Part shown: piece after piece, positions 20,807 to 28,863 of the stretch | Position numbering within the stretch: position 1 is the first letter of the stretch | How the letters are laid out: each line of letters opens with the position of its first letter | DNA from: Vulcanimicrobiota bacterium | GTDB lineage: Bacteria; Vulcanimicrobiota; Vulcanimicrobiia; Vulcanimicrobiales; Vulcanimicrobiaceae | Length of the DNA stretch: 64,000 nucleotides | NCBI GenBank assembly: GCA_013036105.1 | Contig: JAAXCX010000012.1 | Coordinates: 1 to 64,000, forward strand | Reading direction: 5' to 3' | The notes under the pieces: generated by a model | The model's database searches: none | The model's input: only the letters and a program-made list of their open reading frames with translations | Told to the model about the DNA's origin: nothing | Position numbers and translations under genes: made by a program

Positions 20807-21327
20807 GACGTCGCTCCAAGCAGTTCGCGCGGCGTCTGCGCATCGGTAACTTTTCCGGCCTCGATCGCCTTGAGCGTGCGCGCGCGCTGCGCATCGCCGT
20901 ACTCGAAGAGCTGCTCGACCCGGTGCGCGTGGCGCCCGCCGTCGAACATCGTCGTTAAGAAGATCAAGACGCACCGCTCGATCATCTCCCAGCCGGTGAG
21001 GCGCTCGGACAGCGCGAGCACGTTGGCGTCGTTATGCCGGCGCGCGAGCTCGGTCGCCAGCGGTTCGAAAACGGCCGCGCATCGTATGCCCGGAACCTTG
21101 TTGGCCGCCATCGAGATTCCGATGCTCGAGCCGCAGACCAAAATTCCGCGCTCGGCTTGTCCCGAAGCGACGGCTTCGCCCACGGCGTAACCGTACTGCG
21201 GGTAATCGACCGGCGTGTCGTCGTTCGTTCCGAAATCTAAAACGGTGTGCCCGGCGTCGCGCAACGCGAGCGCGATGCGATCTTTATATTCGAAACCGGC
21301 GTGATCGGCTGCAACGGCGATATTCAC
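20803..21327 (-). CDS. rpiB: Ribose-5-phosphate isomerase B (RpiB/LacAB family)
   Basis: Interconverts ribose 5-phosphate and ribulose 5-phosphate. 174 residues from a GTG at 21327 with GGAAGG seven bases upstream, giving MNIAVAADHAGFEYKDRI. The frame extends to 21504 but would run through the divergent gene. Motifs: AADHAGFEYK, DYPQYGYAVGEAVASGQAERGILVCGSSIGISMAANK and RHNDANVLALSERL. The C-terminal tail of about 30 residues is longer than in E. coli RpiB. A divergent gene starts only 16 nt away. Confidence 0.94.
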   Translation of the reverse strand: MNIAVAADHAGFEYKDRIALALRDAGHTVLDFGTNDDTPVDYPQYGYAVGEAVASGQAERGILVCGSSIGISMAANKVPGIRCAAVFEPLATELARRHNDANVLALSERLTGWEMIERCVLIFLTTMFDGGRHAHRVEQLFEYGDAQRARTLKAIEAGKVTDAQTPRELLGATS

Positions 21328-21343
21328 AAGGGTACCTTCCAAT

Positions 21344-22066
21344 ATGCGGTCGAAACGCGCGCCTATGAAGCTGGCTTGCTCGAGCACGGCTTTCGACGAA
21401 CAGTTGCGCAGCGGTGATCTCACCCAACTGGAATGGATCGATGCATGCGCGCGGGAGCTCTCAGCCGACGGCGTCGTTTTTGACGTGCGGCATTTTCCGC
21501 GCACCGATACGGACTACCTCGCCCAAGTCAAAAAGATGTCCGCTGACCTGGGATTGACCGTGGCCGCGCTGCGTCACGACGGCTTTTTCACGGCCGATTC
21601 CGCGCATATCGAGCAAGCGCTCGAAATGGCGCTCGCGCTCGGATCGCCGCTTCTGGCCGCACCGCTTCCCCCCGCGACCGCGGCCGCGTGGGATTCCGTA
21701 CTGCAAACGCTCGGCGAAGCGGCTTCGCAGGCCAAGCGCCACAACGTGACGATCGCGCTGCGAAATCAACCGCATTCGTTTGCGGCCGGCGCGCACGACA
21801 TGAAGCGCGTTGTAAAGGAAACCGACTCCGCGTGGCTGCGTTACGGTCCGGAGTTCGAAACGCTGGAAGAAGGAAGCGATCCGCGCGAGCTCTTGCCGAA
21901 GACCGTTTTGGTTTGGCACGACGTGAGCGCCGGCGAAGACGCGCTGCGCGATCTGCTGAAAGATTACCGCGGGTTCGTGACGCTGGATGCGCACGAGGGC
22001 GACGCGCGCGTGGATGCGGTAAAAAAAGCGGTCGACCGCATATGGCGTCTGTCGTACGAGGTCTGA
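21344..22066 (+). CDS. Sugar-phosphate isomerase/epimerase-like TIM-barrel protein
   Basis: 240 residues (or 233 from the ATG at 21365). The MKLACSSTAFDEQLRSGDLTQLEWIDACAREL start, the LGLTVAALRHDGFF strand and NVTIALRNQPHSF resemble the xylose-isomerase-like TIM-barrel superfamily. The usual metal-binding Glu/Asp/His set is not clearly conserved, so substrate and even catalysis are uncertain. It diverges from rpiB across 16 nt, suggesting shared control. Confidence 0.6.
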   Translation: MRSKRAPMKLACSSTAFDEQLRSGDLTQLEWIDACARELSADGVVFDVRHFPRTDTDYLAQVKKMSADLGLTVAALRHDGFFTADSAHIEQALEMALALGSPLLAAPLPPATAAAWDSVLQTLGEAASQAKRHNVTIALRNQPHSFAAGAHDMKRVVKETDSAWLRYGPEFETLEEGSDPRELLPKTVLVWHDVSAGEDALRDLLKDYRGFVTLDAHEGDARVDAVKKAVDRIWRLSYEV

Positions 22067-22269
22067 ACCTGCTTTCTCACAGGTGGGTGCGGCCCGGGCG
22101 CCCGTGCGGCAGCCATTTCGGCCAGCTACACCGTCGTATCCGGAGCTGATGCTCCCTAGGTTCTATCGTTGGTCCAGGACCTACAATACGTTGCGCGCCA
22201 TGCGCAGTCGACGGCCTTCACTGTACCACAAGGCCTTGCTAAAAGCATCCAAGCGCGTGAACGAGAGGC
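22067..22269 (+). other. Intergenic region with several short inverted repeats
   Basis: 203 nt without a convincing gene. It holds GGAGC-tgat-GCTCC at 22142-22155 followed by a TAGGT...ACCTA pairing at about 22157-22184, and GC-rich self-complementary sequence near 22088-22110. No tRNA, riboswitch or known small-RNA signature was recognised. It would be the 5' leader of the metallopeptidase gene at 22270. Confidence 0.4.
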
Positions 22270-22713
22270 ATGGCAATCGTGGTCCCCTCACGGGCGCGCT
22301 CGGATTACGAGCTCGCCAAGGCGTACCTGATCCGTGACGCCGCGGAACGCCGTCTCTTCGGACGCTTGGAATCATCCCCGCGAACGTTCCATTTGACGAT
22401 CGATCGCCGCGCTGACGATCACTTCGATCCGTCAACCGACACGATCGCGTGGGATCCATATAGCGCGCTGCGCACGACACGCGGCGGAAGGCAATCGCCC
22501 GCTCTCGGACTCGCGCATGAAATGGCGCACGCGATCGAATCGCCGCGCCGGGAAGCCGAGCTGAGCGCGCTCACGCGTGCGGGTTACGATAACGACGAAG
22601 AAGCTCGCGTCATTCGCGGCAGCGAGCGGCATGCCGCGCGCGTGTTAGGCGAAGGCGTCCGCTTCGATCATCGCGGTAACCTGTACCGCGTTCGTACGCC
22701 GGTTTCGCGGTAA
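22270..22713 (+). CDS. M91-like zinc metallopeptidase (HExxH protein)
   Basis: 147 residues. A gluzincin-type motif HEMAHAIE sits at about residues 83-90 in ALGLAHEMAHAIESP. Downstream is an acidic segment, NDEEARVIRGSERHAARVLGEGVRFDH, as in the NleD/M91 effector-type peptidases, where a Glu in this region completes the zinc site. There is no signal peptide, so it acts in the cytoplasm unless exported by another route. An alternative GTG start at 22279 has better spacing from the GAGAGG at 22263-22268. The substrate is unknown. Confidence 0.65.
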   Translation: MAIVVPSRARSDYELAKAYLIRDAAERRLFGRLESSPRTFHLTIDRRADDHFDPSTDTIAWDPYSALRTTRGGRQSPALGLAHEMAHAIESPRREAELSALTRAGYDNDEEARVIRGSERHAARVLGEGVRFDHRGNLYRVRTPVSR

Positions 22714-22746
22714 CCCGGAGCGGGCACAGTCACCTCGAGGTTCCAT

Positions 22747-22926
22747 ATGAACGAAACGAAAAACGACGACATCGAGAAAACCGCCGACGGCGACCCGCTG
22801 GTTGATCGCGGTATCGCGGGTTCGGCCAGCGATACCGTCACCGATCCCGACGAGGACGGCGACGACGAGCAGGACGACGACGACGACGGCGACGACGAAG
22901 AGGACGAGGAAGACTTAGGCCTCTAG
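22747..22926 (+). CDS. Hyperacidic small protein
   Basis: 59 residues (MNETKNDDIEKTADGDPLVD..., then an Asp/Glu/Gly tract to the C-terminal DLGL). An upstream GAGG at 22737-22740 sits six bases before the ATG, which supports translation. More than half of the last 30 residues are Asp or Glu. It lies between the M91-like peptidase gene (33 nt) and the enolase-family gene (36 nt). It is too short and repetitive for family assignment; a charged partner or inhibitor role would be speculation. Confidence 0.55.
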   Translation: MNETKNDDIEKTADGDPLVDRGIAGSASDTVTDPDEDGDDEQDDDDDGDDEEDEEDLGL

Positions 22927-22962
22927 GGGCTGGCACAGCCTGCGAGAAGGAAGCAGTGCGAC

Positions 22963-23982
22963 ATGTCCGCGCTCTTCCTCTCCACCTCGATCCTGGAACT
23001 CCCGCTGGTCCATCCGTTTACGATCGCACGCGGCAGCGCGCAATCGGCGCGCACGGTCTTGTTTCGCTTGTCGTGGAACGGTCTTGAAGGGCTGGGCGAA
23101 ACCGCACCAATCGCGCGTTACGATGAGTCGGCCGAATCCGTTACCGCGTACTTTTCGGAGCATCCGCCGCGCGGCGGCGATCCCTATCTGCTCGATGATG
23201 TACTTTCCCAGGAGATTCCGGCGGCCGCCCGCTGCGGCCTCGACGTCGCGTTGCATGATCTGATCGGCAAAGACTGCGGCAAGCCGCTCTACCGTCTGCT
23301 TGGCCTCAATCCGGCAGAAACTCCGCTGACGTCATTTACCATCGGCATAAGCGATCCGGAAACGACGCGGCGCAAGGTCGCTGAGCTCGGCGCGCATCCG
23401 GTCATGAAAGTGAAACTCGGCGCCGGTTCTCGCGCGAGCCAAATCGAAACGATCGAATCGATCCGCTCGGCGTACTCCGGGACGATCCGCATCGATGCGA
23501 ACGAAGGCTGGGACGCGCAAGAAGCCGCCGCGATTCTGCGCGAACTCGAACGTTTCGATATTGAATTCTGCGAGCAGCCGATTCCGGCCGGTCATCCGGA
23601 GCAGTTGCGCTACATTCGCGAGCGCTCACCGATTCCAATCGTAACCGATGAGGATTCGCGGACGGCTGAAGATCTGCCGGCGCTCATAGGCTGCGTCGAC
23701 GGCATCAACGTGAAGCTCGTAAAGACCGGCGGCATTCGCGGCGCGCTCAAAATGATCCACACCGCGCGCGCGCTCAAGTTCAAGATCATGATTGGCTGCA
23801 TGGTCGAAAGCCAGATCCTGGCGACTGCGGCAGCGCAGCTTTCGCCGCTGGCGGACTGGGCCGATATCGACGGCCCGTTTCTCACCAAAGACGATCCGTT
23901 TACCGGCATCACCTACGAACGCGGAAAGATCGTATTGCCGGATGGTCCCGGGTTAGGCGTGCGCGAGAAGGCCGTTGCGTAG
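22963..23982 (+). CDS. dgcA: Enolase-superfamily racemase/epimerase (DgcA / L-Ala-D/L-Glu epimerase type)
   Basis: 339 residues with capping domain and TIM barrel. Catalytic KVKLG (Lys on strand 2), metal ligands in RIDANEGW, FCEQP and VTDED, and the second acid-base lysine in NVKLVKTGG. This is the muconate-lactonizing/dipeptide epimerase subgroup. The coupled downstream gene encodes a DUF1611 protein. In described marine bacteria and archaea the same pair (DgcA with DgcN) racemises N-acetyl-D-glutamate after D-Glu acetylation. Classical L-Ala-D/L-Glu epimerase activity remains possible. Confidence 0.82.
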   Translation: MSALFLSTSILELPLVHPFTIARGSAQSARTVLFRLSWNGLEGLGETAPIARYDESAESVTAYFSEHPPRGGDPYLLDDVLSQEIPAAARCGLDVALHDLIGKDCGKPLYRLLGLNPAETPLTSFTIGISDPETTRRKVAELGAHPVMKVKLGAGSRASQIETIESIRSAYSGTIRIDANEGWDAQEAAAILRELERFDIEFCEQPIPAGHPEQLRYIRERSPIPIVTDEDSRTAEDLPALIGCVDGINVKLVKTGGIRGALKMIHTARALKFKIMIGCMVESQILATAAAQLSPLADWADIDGPFLTKDDPFTGITYERGKIVLPDGPGLGVREKAVA

Positions 23983-25039
23983 ATACGCAATACTCGCGCC
24001 GGGACAGTTCGCGGAGAATGCGAAAACCGCGCATGGCGTCATCAGGTATTCGAGCGACGAAACCGTAGCTGTAGTCGATCCGTCGTGCGCCGGGCGGACG
24101 GTGCGCGACGTCGTGCCGTATCTAGAAAGCTCGGCACCGGTTGTCGCAAGCGTTGCCGATGCGTTACGGTTCGCGCCAACAGCGCTCTTGATCGGCACCG
24201 CTCCAAAGGGCGGAAAGCTTCCGCCGGAATGGCGCGCGGGAATTCTTACCGCGATCGCGAGCGGAGTGGAGATTGTCAGCGGTCTCCATGACATGCTCGG
24301 CGAGGATCCGGAGTTCGCGGCGGCCGCGCTTCAGCATGGCGTTACGATCTGGGACGTGCGCAAACCGCCGGACGTTCCGCTCTTTTGCGGATCGGCTTAC
24401 GACGTGAAAGCGCCGGTTCTGCTCGCGGTCGGTAACGACTGCGCGGTCGGGAAGATGACGGTGATGCTCGAGCTCGCGCGCGCTGCGCGCGAAATGGGAT
24501 CGAACGCGGAATTCGTTCCGACCGGACAGACCGGGATCATGATCGCCGGTTGGGGCATCGCGGTCGATCGCGTCATCTCCGACTTTGCAACGGGCGCGAG
24601 CGAACAACTCGTCCTGCAGGCGGCAGATCGCAACCCCGAATACATTTTGGTTGAAGGTCAGGGGGCGATCAATCACCCGGCGTACGCGCCGGTCACGCTC
24701 GCGCTGCTTTTCGGCTGCGCTCCCGACGCATTGCTGCTCGTTGCCGACGTCAAGCGAACGAGCATGGAAACCTACGAAACGCCGACGCTGTCGTACGCGC
24801 GGCTCGTCGAACTGCACGAGGAGCTCTGCGCGACGGTCAAGCCCGCCGGCGTTGTGGGCATCGCCCTGAACACGTTCGGTTTGGAGGAAGCGTCGGCGGC
24901 AGAAGAAATCGCGCGGGCGCGCGCAGAAACGTCGCTTCCCGCAGATGACGTCGTCCGCAACGGGGCGGCGCGCCTGTGGAAAGCCATCGCGCCGAAGCTC
25001 GTTAAACGCCACCCACTCTCCTCAAAGGCCGTCGCATGA
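23975..25039 (+). CDS. dgcN: DUF1611 family protein (DgcN-type D-glutamate N-acetyltransferase)
   Basis: 354 residues from a TTG at 23975 inside the end of the previous gene (8-nt overlap). It has an N-terminal Rossmann-like region (GGKLPPEWRAGILTAIASGVEIVSGLHDML) and a C-terminal P-loop-like region (GNDCAVGKMTVMLELARAAREMG, TGQTGIMIAGWGIAVDRVISDF, EGQGAINHPAY), the layout of DUF1611. Family members characterised as DgcN acetylate D-glutamate. Its coupling with the enolase-family gene supports that role. Substrate is inferred from family and context only. Confidence 0.8.
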   Translation: MRRYAILAPGQFAENAKTAHGVIRYSSDETVAVVDPSCAGRTVRDVVPYLESSAPVVASVADALRFAPTALLIGTAPKGGKLPPEWRAGILTAIASGVEIVSGLHDMLGEDPEFAAAALQHGVTIWDVRKPPDVPLFCGSAYDVKAPVLLAVGNDCAVGKMTVMLELARAAREMGSNAEFVPTGQTGIMIAGWGIAVDRVISDFATGASEQLVLQAADRNPEYILVEGQGAINHPAYAPVTLALLFGCAPDALLLVADVKRTSMETYETPTLSYARLVELHEELCATVKPAGVVGIALNTFGLEEASAAEEIARARAETSLPADDVVRNGAARLWKAIAPKLVKRHPLSSKAVA

Positions 25040-26655
25040 ACGTGAAGCTCGTCGCAGCACTCCTGACAGTCGCGCTCCTACTGAGCGCGTGCACCAAAAC
25101 CGGTACGACGAAGATAGGCGGCCGCAACCCGTGGACGATTCCGGGCGAAGTCCGCGTCGGAAACTCCGACGAGCCCGATAGCCTCAACCCGATGTTCGCG
25201 CACACCGACGCGAGCAATCAAGTCGACGGCCTGATCCTCGCGTCGCTCCTGAAGTACGACGATAACGGCAACTTCATTCCGGATTTGGCAACCGAAGTGC
25301 CCAGTTACGCCAACGGCGGATTTAGCAAGGACGGAAAAACGATCACGCTTCACATGCGCAAAGGATTGCGCTGGTCCGACGGTGCGCCGTTGACGTCGAA
25401 AGATTGGATGTTCACCTACTCGGCGGTGCGCAATCCGCGCAACAACGTGAAGGCGCTGTTCGGTTGGGACAATATCGCTTCGGCCAACGCTCCCGACGAC
25501 ACGACCATCGTCGTTCATTTGAAGCAGCCCAACTCGACGATTCTGGGGTTGTTCGCGAATGACGGCGCCGCGTATCCGCCGCTGCCGGCACACATTCTCG
25601 CGAGCCTGCCGGATATCAACCGCGCACCGTTCAACGGCAAGCCGGTCTCGAGCGGGCCGTTCATTTTGCAGCAATGGAATCACGGATCGTCGCTGGTCTT
25701 CGTGCCCAATCCCAATTACTACCTCGGGGCGCCGCACCTAAAGAAGATCGTCTGGAAAGTCATTCCAAACACCAGCACGCTTTTTAACGAACTGCAAACG
25801 CACGACGTCGATGTACTCATCGGCGTGAACGAGAACGACATCGCGCGCCTTTCGCAGCTTTCCGGCATCAACGTCATTACGAAATTGATCGCCAACTGGC
25901 GTCATATGGAATTTAACCTGAAAAATCCCATCTTAGCCGATCAGCGCGTGCGCTTGGCGATCGCCGAAGGCGTAGACTGGAAGCAGATCAACGACAAAAC
26001 CTATCACGGCTACAATCAACTCGCCGTCAGCGATATTTTTCCGCTCTCGTGGGCAGCGCCCAACATTCCGCGCTACCCCTACGATCCGAATGCCGCGAAG
26101 GCGTTGCTTGCGAAGGCCGGCTGGACGATGGGCAGCGATGGATGGCTGCATAAAGGCGCGCAACCGCTGCAACTCACGATTTCAACGGGAACGAACAAAC
26201 AAGAAAACATCCAAGCCGAAGTGCAGGTGCAGAGTCAGCTCAAGCCGTTCGGCATCAGCTTGCAGATTCGCAATTATCCGGTAAACGTTTTATTCGCGCC
26301 AACCGGTCCGCTCTATACCGGAAAGTACGATATCTCTTGGACGGTATCGATTAACGCGCCCGATCCGGAAAACTCCGGGCTTTGGAACAGCAAGTACATG
26401 CCGCCGCATGGCGGCAACACGTCGCATCTTAACGATCCGATTGTCGACCGGACCTCAATCCAGGCTTCGCTCACCTACGACCACGCGGTTCGCAAGAAAC
26501 TCTATCAACAAGAAGAGGAGCGCATTCACCAACTGGTGCCGAGCGTTTTCTTCTATTGGGAGAACGAGTACACGGCCGTCAACAGCGACATGAAAAACCT
26601 CAAGCCCGCTGCGTTCGTGCAAGATACTTGGAACGCTTGGGACTGGCAGATATAG
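25036..26655 (+). CDS. ABC transporter oligopeptide-binding lipoprotein (SBP_bac_5 family)
   Basis: 539 residues. A lipoprotein signal peptide with lipobox LLSAC puts the mature N-terminal cysteine at about residue 19. The family pattern includes DEPDSLNPMFAHTDASNQVDGLILASLLKYDDNGNFIPDLATEVP, TLHMRKGLRWSDGAPLTSKDWMFTY and the C-terminal ERIHQLVPSVFFYWENEY. It captures peptides or related solutes outside the inner membrane. ATGA overlap with the DUF1611 gene places it in the same operon, suggesting uptake of cell-wall or D-amino-acid peptides. No permease or ATPase genes follow. Confidence 0.92.
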   Translation: MNVKLVAALLTVALLLSACTKTGTTKIGGRNPWTIPGEVRVGNSDEPDSLNPMFAHTDASNQVDGLILASLLKYDDNGNFIPDLATEVPSYANGGFSKDGKTITLHMRKGLRWSDGAPLTSKDWMFTYSAVRNPRNNVKALFGWDNIASANAPDDTTIVVHLKQPNSTILGLFANDGAAYPPLPAHILASLPDINRAPFNGKPVSSGPFILQQWNHGSSLVFVPNPNYYLGAPHLKKIVWKVIPNTSTLFNELQTHDVDVLIGVNENDIARLSQLSGINVITKLIANWRHMEFNLKNPILADQRVRLAIAEGVDWKQINDKTYHGYNQLAVSDIFPLSWAAPNIPRYPYDPNAAKALLAKAGWTMGSDGWLHKGAQPLQLTISTGTNKQENIQAEVQVQSQLKPFGISLQIRNYPVNVLFAPTGPLYTGKYDISWTVSINAPDPENSGLWNSKYMPPHGGNTSHLNDPIVDRTSIQASLTYDHAVRKKLYQQEEERIHQLVPSVFFYWENEYTAVNSDMKNLKPAAFVQDTWNAWDWQI

Positions 26656-27521
26656 CGCTCGCAGTCATATACGCCGCGGACGAGCACGCGCGGCTAACGT
26701 TTGAACCCGCGCGCGAAAGCGTGCTGAGTTGGAACACGTTCGCGGATCGCGGCACGATCGAGTTTCGCCTGCTGCGCGCGCACGCGCCGGCCACCGAGTG
26801 GCTGCCGCACACCGAATGGACGACCGATGGGCGCAAATCTTTTAGCGCCAAGCATGCCGATGTGACGGTTGACGTCGACGTGATTCGCAGTGCGCAGCCG
26901 TTTGACGGAATCGAAGTTCGCGCGGCGGGCGTGGACTTCGATGCAGTGTACTTTGCGACGCCCGAGCGCAACGAACCGTCGTTACCATATGCGGCGCCGG
27001 CGTGTATTCTCGAAGTTCCGGCGCGATCGCAATATGGCGACCATGGTGAGCGCGGCTGGTGCAGCCCGACGGCGCTTTCGATGCTCAACGCCTTTTACGG
27101 TTTGGATTTCGACGCCGCCACAACCGCCCGCGCCGTTTTCGACCGCGCGTACAACGGCACGGGCAACTGGGCGTTCAACGTCGCATTCAGCGGAAGTTTG
27201 GGACTGCGCGCCGCAGTGGTGTACTTGCGTAATCTCGATCACGCCGCGCGTTTTATCGACGCCGGCATTCCCATCGCCATTTCCTATAGTTGGACAGGCG
27301 ACGAACTGCCGGGCGCGCCGCTCGAACACTCCGAAGGACATCTTTCCGTGCTCTGCGGCTTTACCGCGAGCGGCGACTGCGCCATGAACGATCCGGCCGC
27401 GCCCAACGTACGCATCGTCTATCCGCGCGGCGCGATTGAAAAGATTTGGCAGCGCAATAATGGCGTCGCATATGCCGTCGCGCCCGCCGGGCTCGACTTC
27501 GTCTCCATCGCCAATTCGTAA
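26637..27521 (+). CDS. Peptidase C39-like (papain-fold) family protein
   Basis: About 294 residues from a TTG at 26637. An ATA at 26652 overlapping the previous stop (ATAG) is another candidate. The frame from 26556 runs inside the preceding gene and is unlikely. The second half has C39-like features: catalytic cysteine in GERGWCSPTALSMLNAFYG, histidine in EHSEGHLSVLCGF and Asn/Asp in AMNDPAAPNVRIVYPRG. No signal peptide is evident. Context with a peptide-binding lipoprotein and D-Glu enzymes suggests peptide processing. Confidence 0.7.
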   Translation: MGLADIALAVIYAADEHARLTFEPARESVLSWNTFADRGTIEFRLLRAHAPATEWLPHTEWTTDGRKSFSAKHADVTVDVDVIRSAQPFDGIEVRAAGVDFDAVYFATPERNEPSLPYAAPACILEVPARSQYGDHGERGWCSPTALSMLNAFYGLDFDAATTARAVFDRAYNGTGNWAFNVAFSGSLGLRAAVVYLRNLDHAARFIDAGIPIAISYSWTGDELPGAPLEHSEGHLSVLCGFTASGDCAMNDPAAPNVRIVYPRGAIEKIWQRNNGVAYAVAPAGLDFVSIANS

Positions 27522-28030
27522 TGCAGCCGCAGGATCGTCTCTCGCAGCGCTCGGCTCATGACGCGCCGCTGCAGATCGCGCTGATCGAACCGGAGATTCC
27601 GCCGAATACGGGCAACGTCGCGCGGCTGTGCGCGGCCACCGGCTGTGCGCTGCATCTGGTCGAACCGCTCGGCTTCAGCATCGACGACCGCGAGCTCAAA
27701 CGCGCAGGGCTCGATTACTGGGAGCACGTGAGCATAAAGCTGCACCCGAGCCTCGACGCGTTCTTGGCCGCGACGTCGCAATCGCAGTGCTGGTATTTTT
27801 CGACGCGCGCTTCGCTGCCATACACGCAGGCTGGATTCAAACGCGGCGACATTCTCGTCTTCGGAAAAGAAACCAAAGGGCTGCCGGACGAACTGCTGGC
27901 GCGCGATCCCGAGCATTGCCTGCGCATACCGATGCGGCCGGGAAGCGTCCGCAGCATCAATTTGTCTACGGCCGTGGGCATCGTGACGTACGCCGCTTTA
28001 GAACGCATCGGTTTTCCCAATCTGCAATGA
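27521..28030 (+). CDS. trmL: tRNA (cytidine/uridine-34-2'-O)-methyltransferase
   Basis: 169-residue SpoU/TrmD-fold (SPOUT) enzyme that methylates the wobble ribose of tRNA-Leu. Diagnostic segments are IALIEPEIPPNTGNVARLCAATGCALHLVEPLGF, LVFGKETKGLPDELL and the C-terminal knot RPGSVRSINLSTAVGIVTYAAL. Its ATG shares a base with the preceding stop (TAATG). Confidence 0.95.
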   Translation: MQPQDRLSQRSAHDAPLQIALIEPEIPPNTGNVARLCAATGCALHLVEPLGFSIDDRELKRAGLDYWEHVSIKLHPSLDAFLAATSQSQCWYFSTRASLPYTQAGFKRGDILVFGKETKGLPDELLARDPEHCLRIPMRPGSVRSINLSTAVGIVTYAALERIGFPNLQ

Positions 28031-28746
28031 GCGCGAAAACCTTGAACGCCATTCACTCCGAGGTGATCGCGTGCACGAAGTGCCGCGAGCTGCGGCGATA
28101 CTGCGCGCAAGTCGCCACCGAAAAAAAGCGCGCGTACCGCGATCTCACGTACTGGGGCAAACCCGTTCCGGGATTTGGCGATCCGGAGGCGCGCGTTTTG
28201 CTCGTGGGCCTCGCGCCAGGCGCGCACGGCAGCAATCGCACCGGGCGGCCATTCACGGGCGATGCGTCAGGCGACTTTCTTTATCCGGCGCTGCATCGCG
28301 CCGGCTTCGCGAACCAAGCATCGGCTTTGCATGTGGACGACGGCTTACAGCTGCACGACGCTTACATCACCGCGGCGCTGCGCTGTGCTCCGCCGCAAAA
28401 CAAACCGACGCCCGCGCAACTGCGCAAGTGCTTTCCCTATCTCGTGCGTGAAGTCGAAGCGCTCGATCGGCTGCGCGTCGTCGTCGGCTTGGGCGCGATC
28501 GGAACGAAGGCCGCGATCGAAGCGCTGGAGGCCGCCGGCTATTCGCTCTCGACCAAAGGCTGGCGGTTCGGCCACGGCGCCGAGCTTGTCGCAACCAAAG
28601 GTCAGCGCACCGTCATGCTGATCTCGTCATTCCATCCGAGCCGTCAAAATACGAACACGGGCAAACTCACGCGCCCAATGTTCGACGCAGTCTTCGCTCG
28701 CACAAAGAACATCCTGCGCCCGCTACCATCGCGAACCAGTTTTTGA
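28027..28746 (+). CDS. Family 5 (UdgB-type) uracil-DNA glycosylase
   Basis: 239 residues from an ATG overlapping the trmL stop (ATGA). The N-terminal CTKCRELRRYC provides cysteines for the Fe-S cluster. The catalytic segment LVGLAPGAHGSNRTGRPFTGDASGDFLY has the GxAPxxxG pattern with Ala in place of the acidic residue of other UDGs, as in family 5. The second motif is SSFHPSRQN. It removes uracil and some damaged bases from DNA. It ends the plus-strand operon before the low-GC islet. Confidence 0.92.
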   Translation: MSAKTLNAIHSEVIACTKCRELRRYCAQVATEKKRAYRDLTYWGKPVPGFGDPEARVLLVGLAPGAHGSNRTGRPFTGDASGDFLYPALHRAGFANQASALHVDDGLQLHDAYITAALRCAPPQNKPTPAQLRKCFPYLVREVEALDRLRVVVGLGAIGTKAAIEALEAAGYSLSTKGWRFGHGAELVATKGQRTVMLISSFHPSRQNTNTGKLTRPMFDAVFARTKNILRPLPSRTSF

Positions 28747-28863
28747 TGCCCCAGTTGGAATTTGCCGCGGGATAATACGATACCGTAACGTCCGGTCGCC
28801 GATGCGCGAACGTCCCGATGCCGATGCGCAATGTACCGATCCGCAATGCATGGTGCCGCTACG

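Noticed and set aside
22067-22269. Known riboswitch or small RNA in front of the M91-like gene
   Set aside because: Local hairpins exist but no recognised riboswitch, SRP RNA or 6S RNA core motif could be matched.
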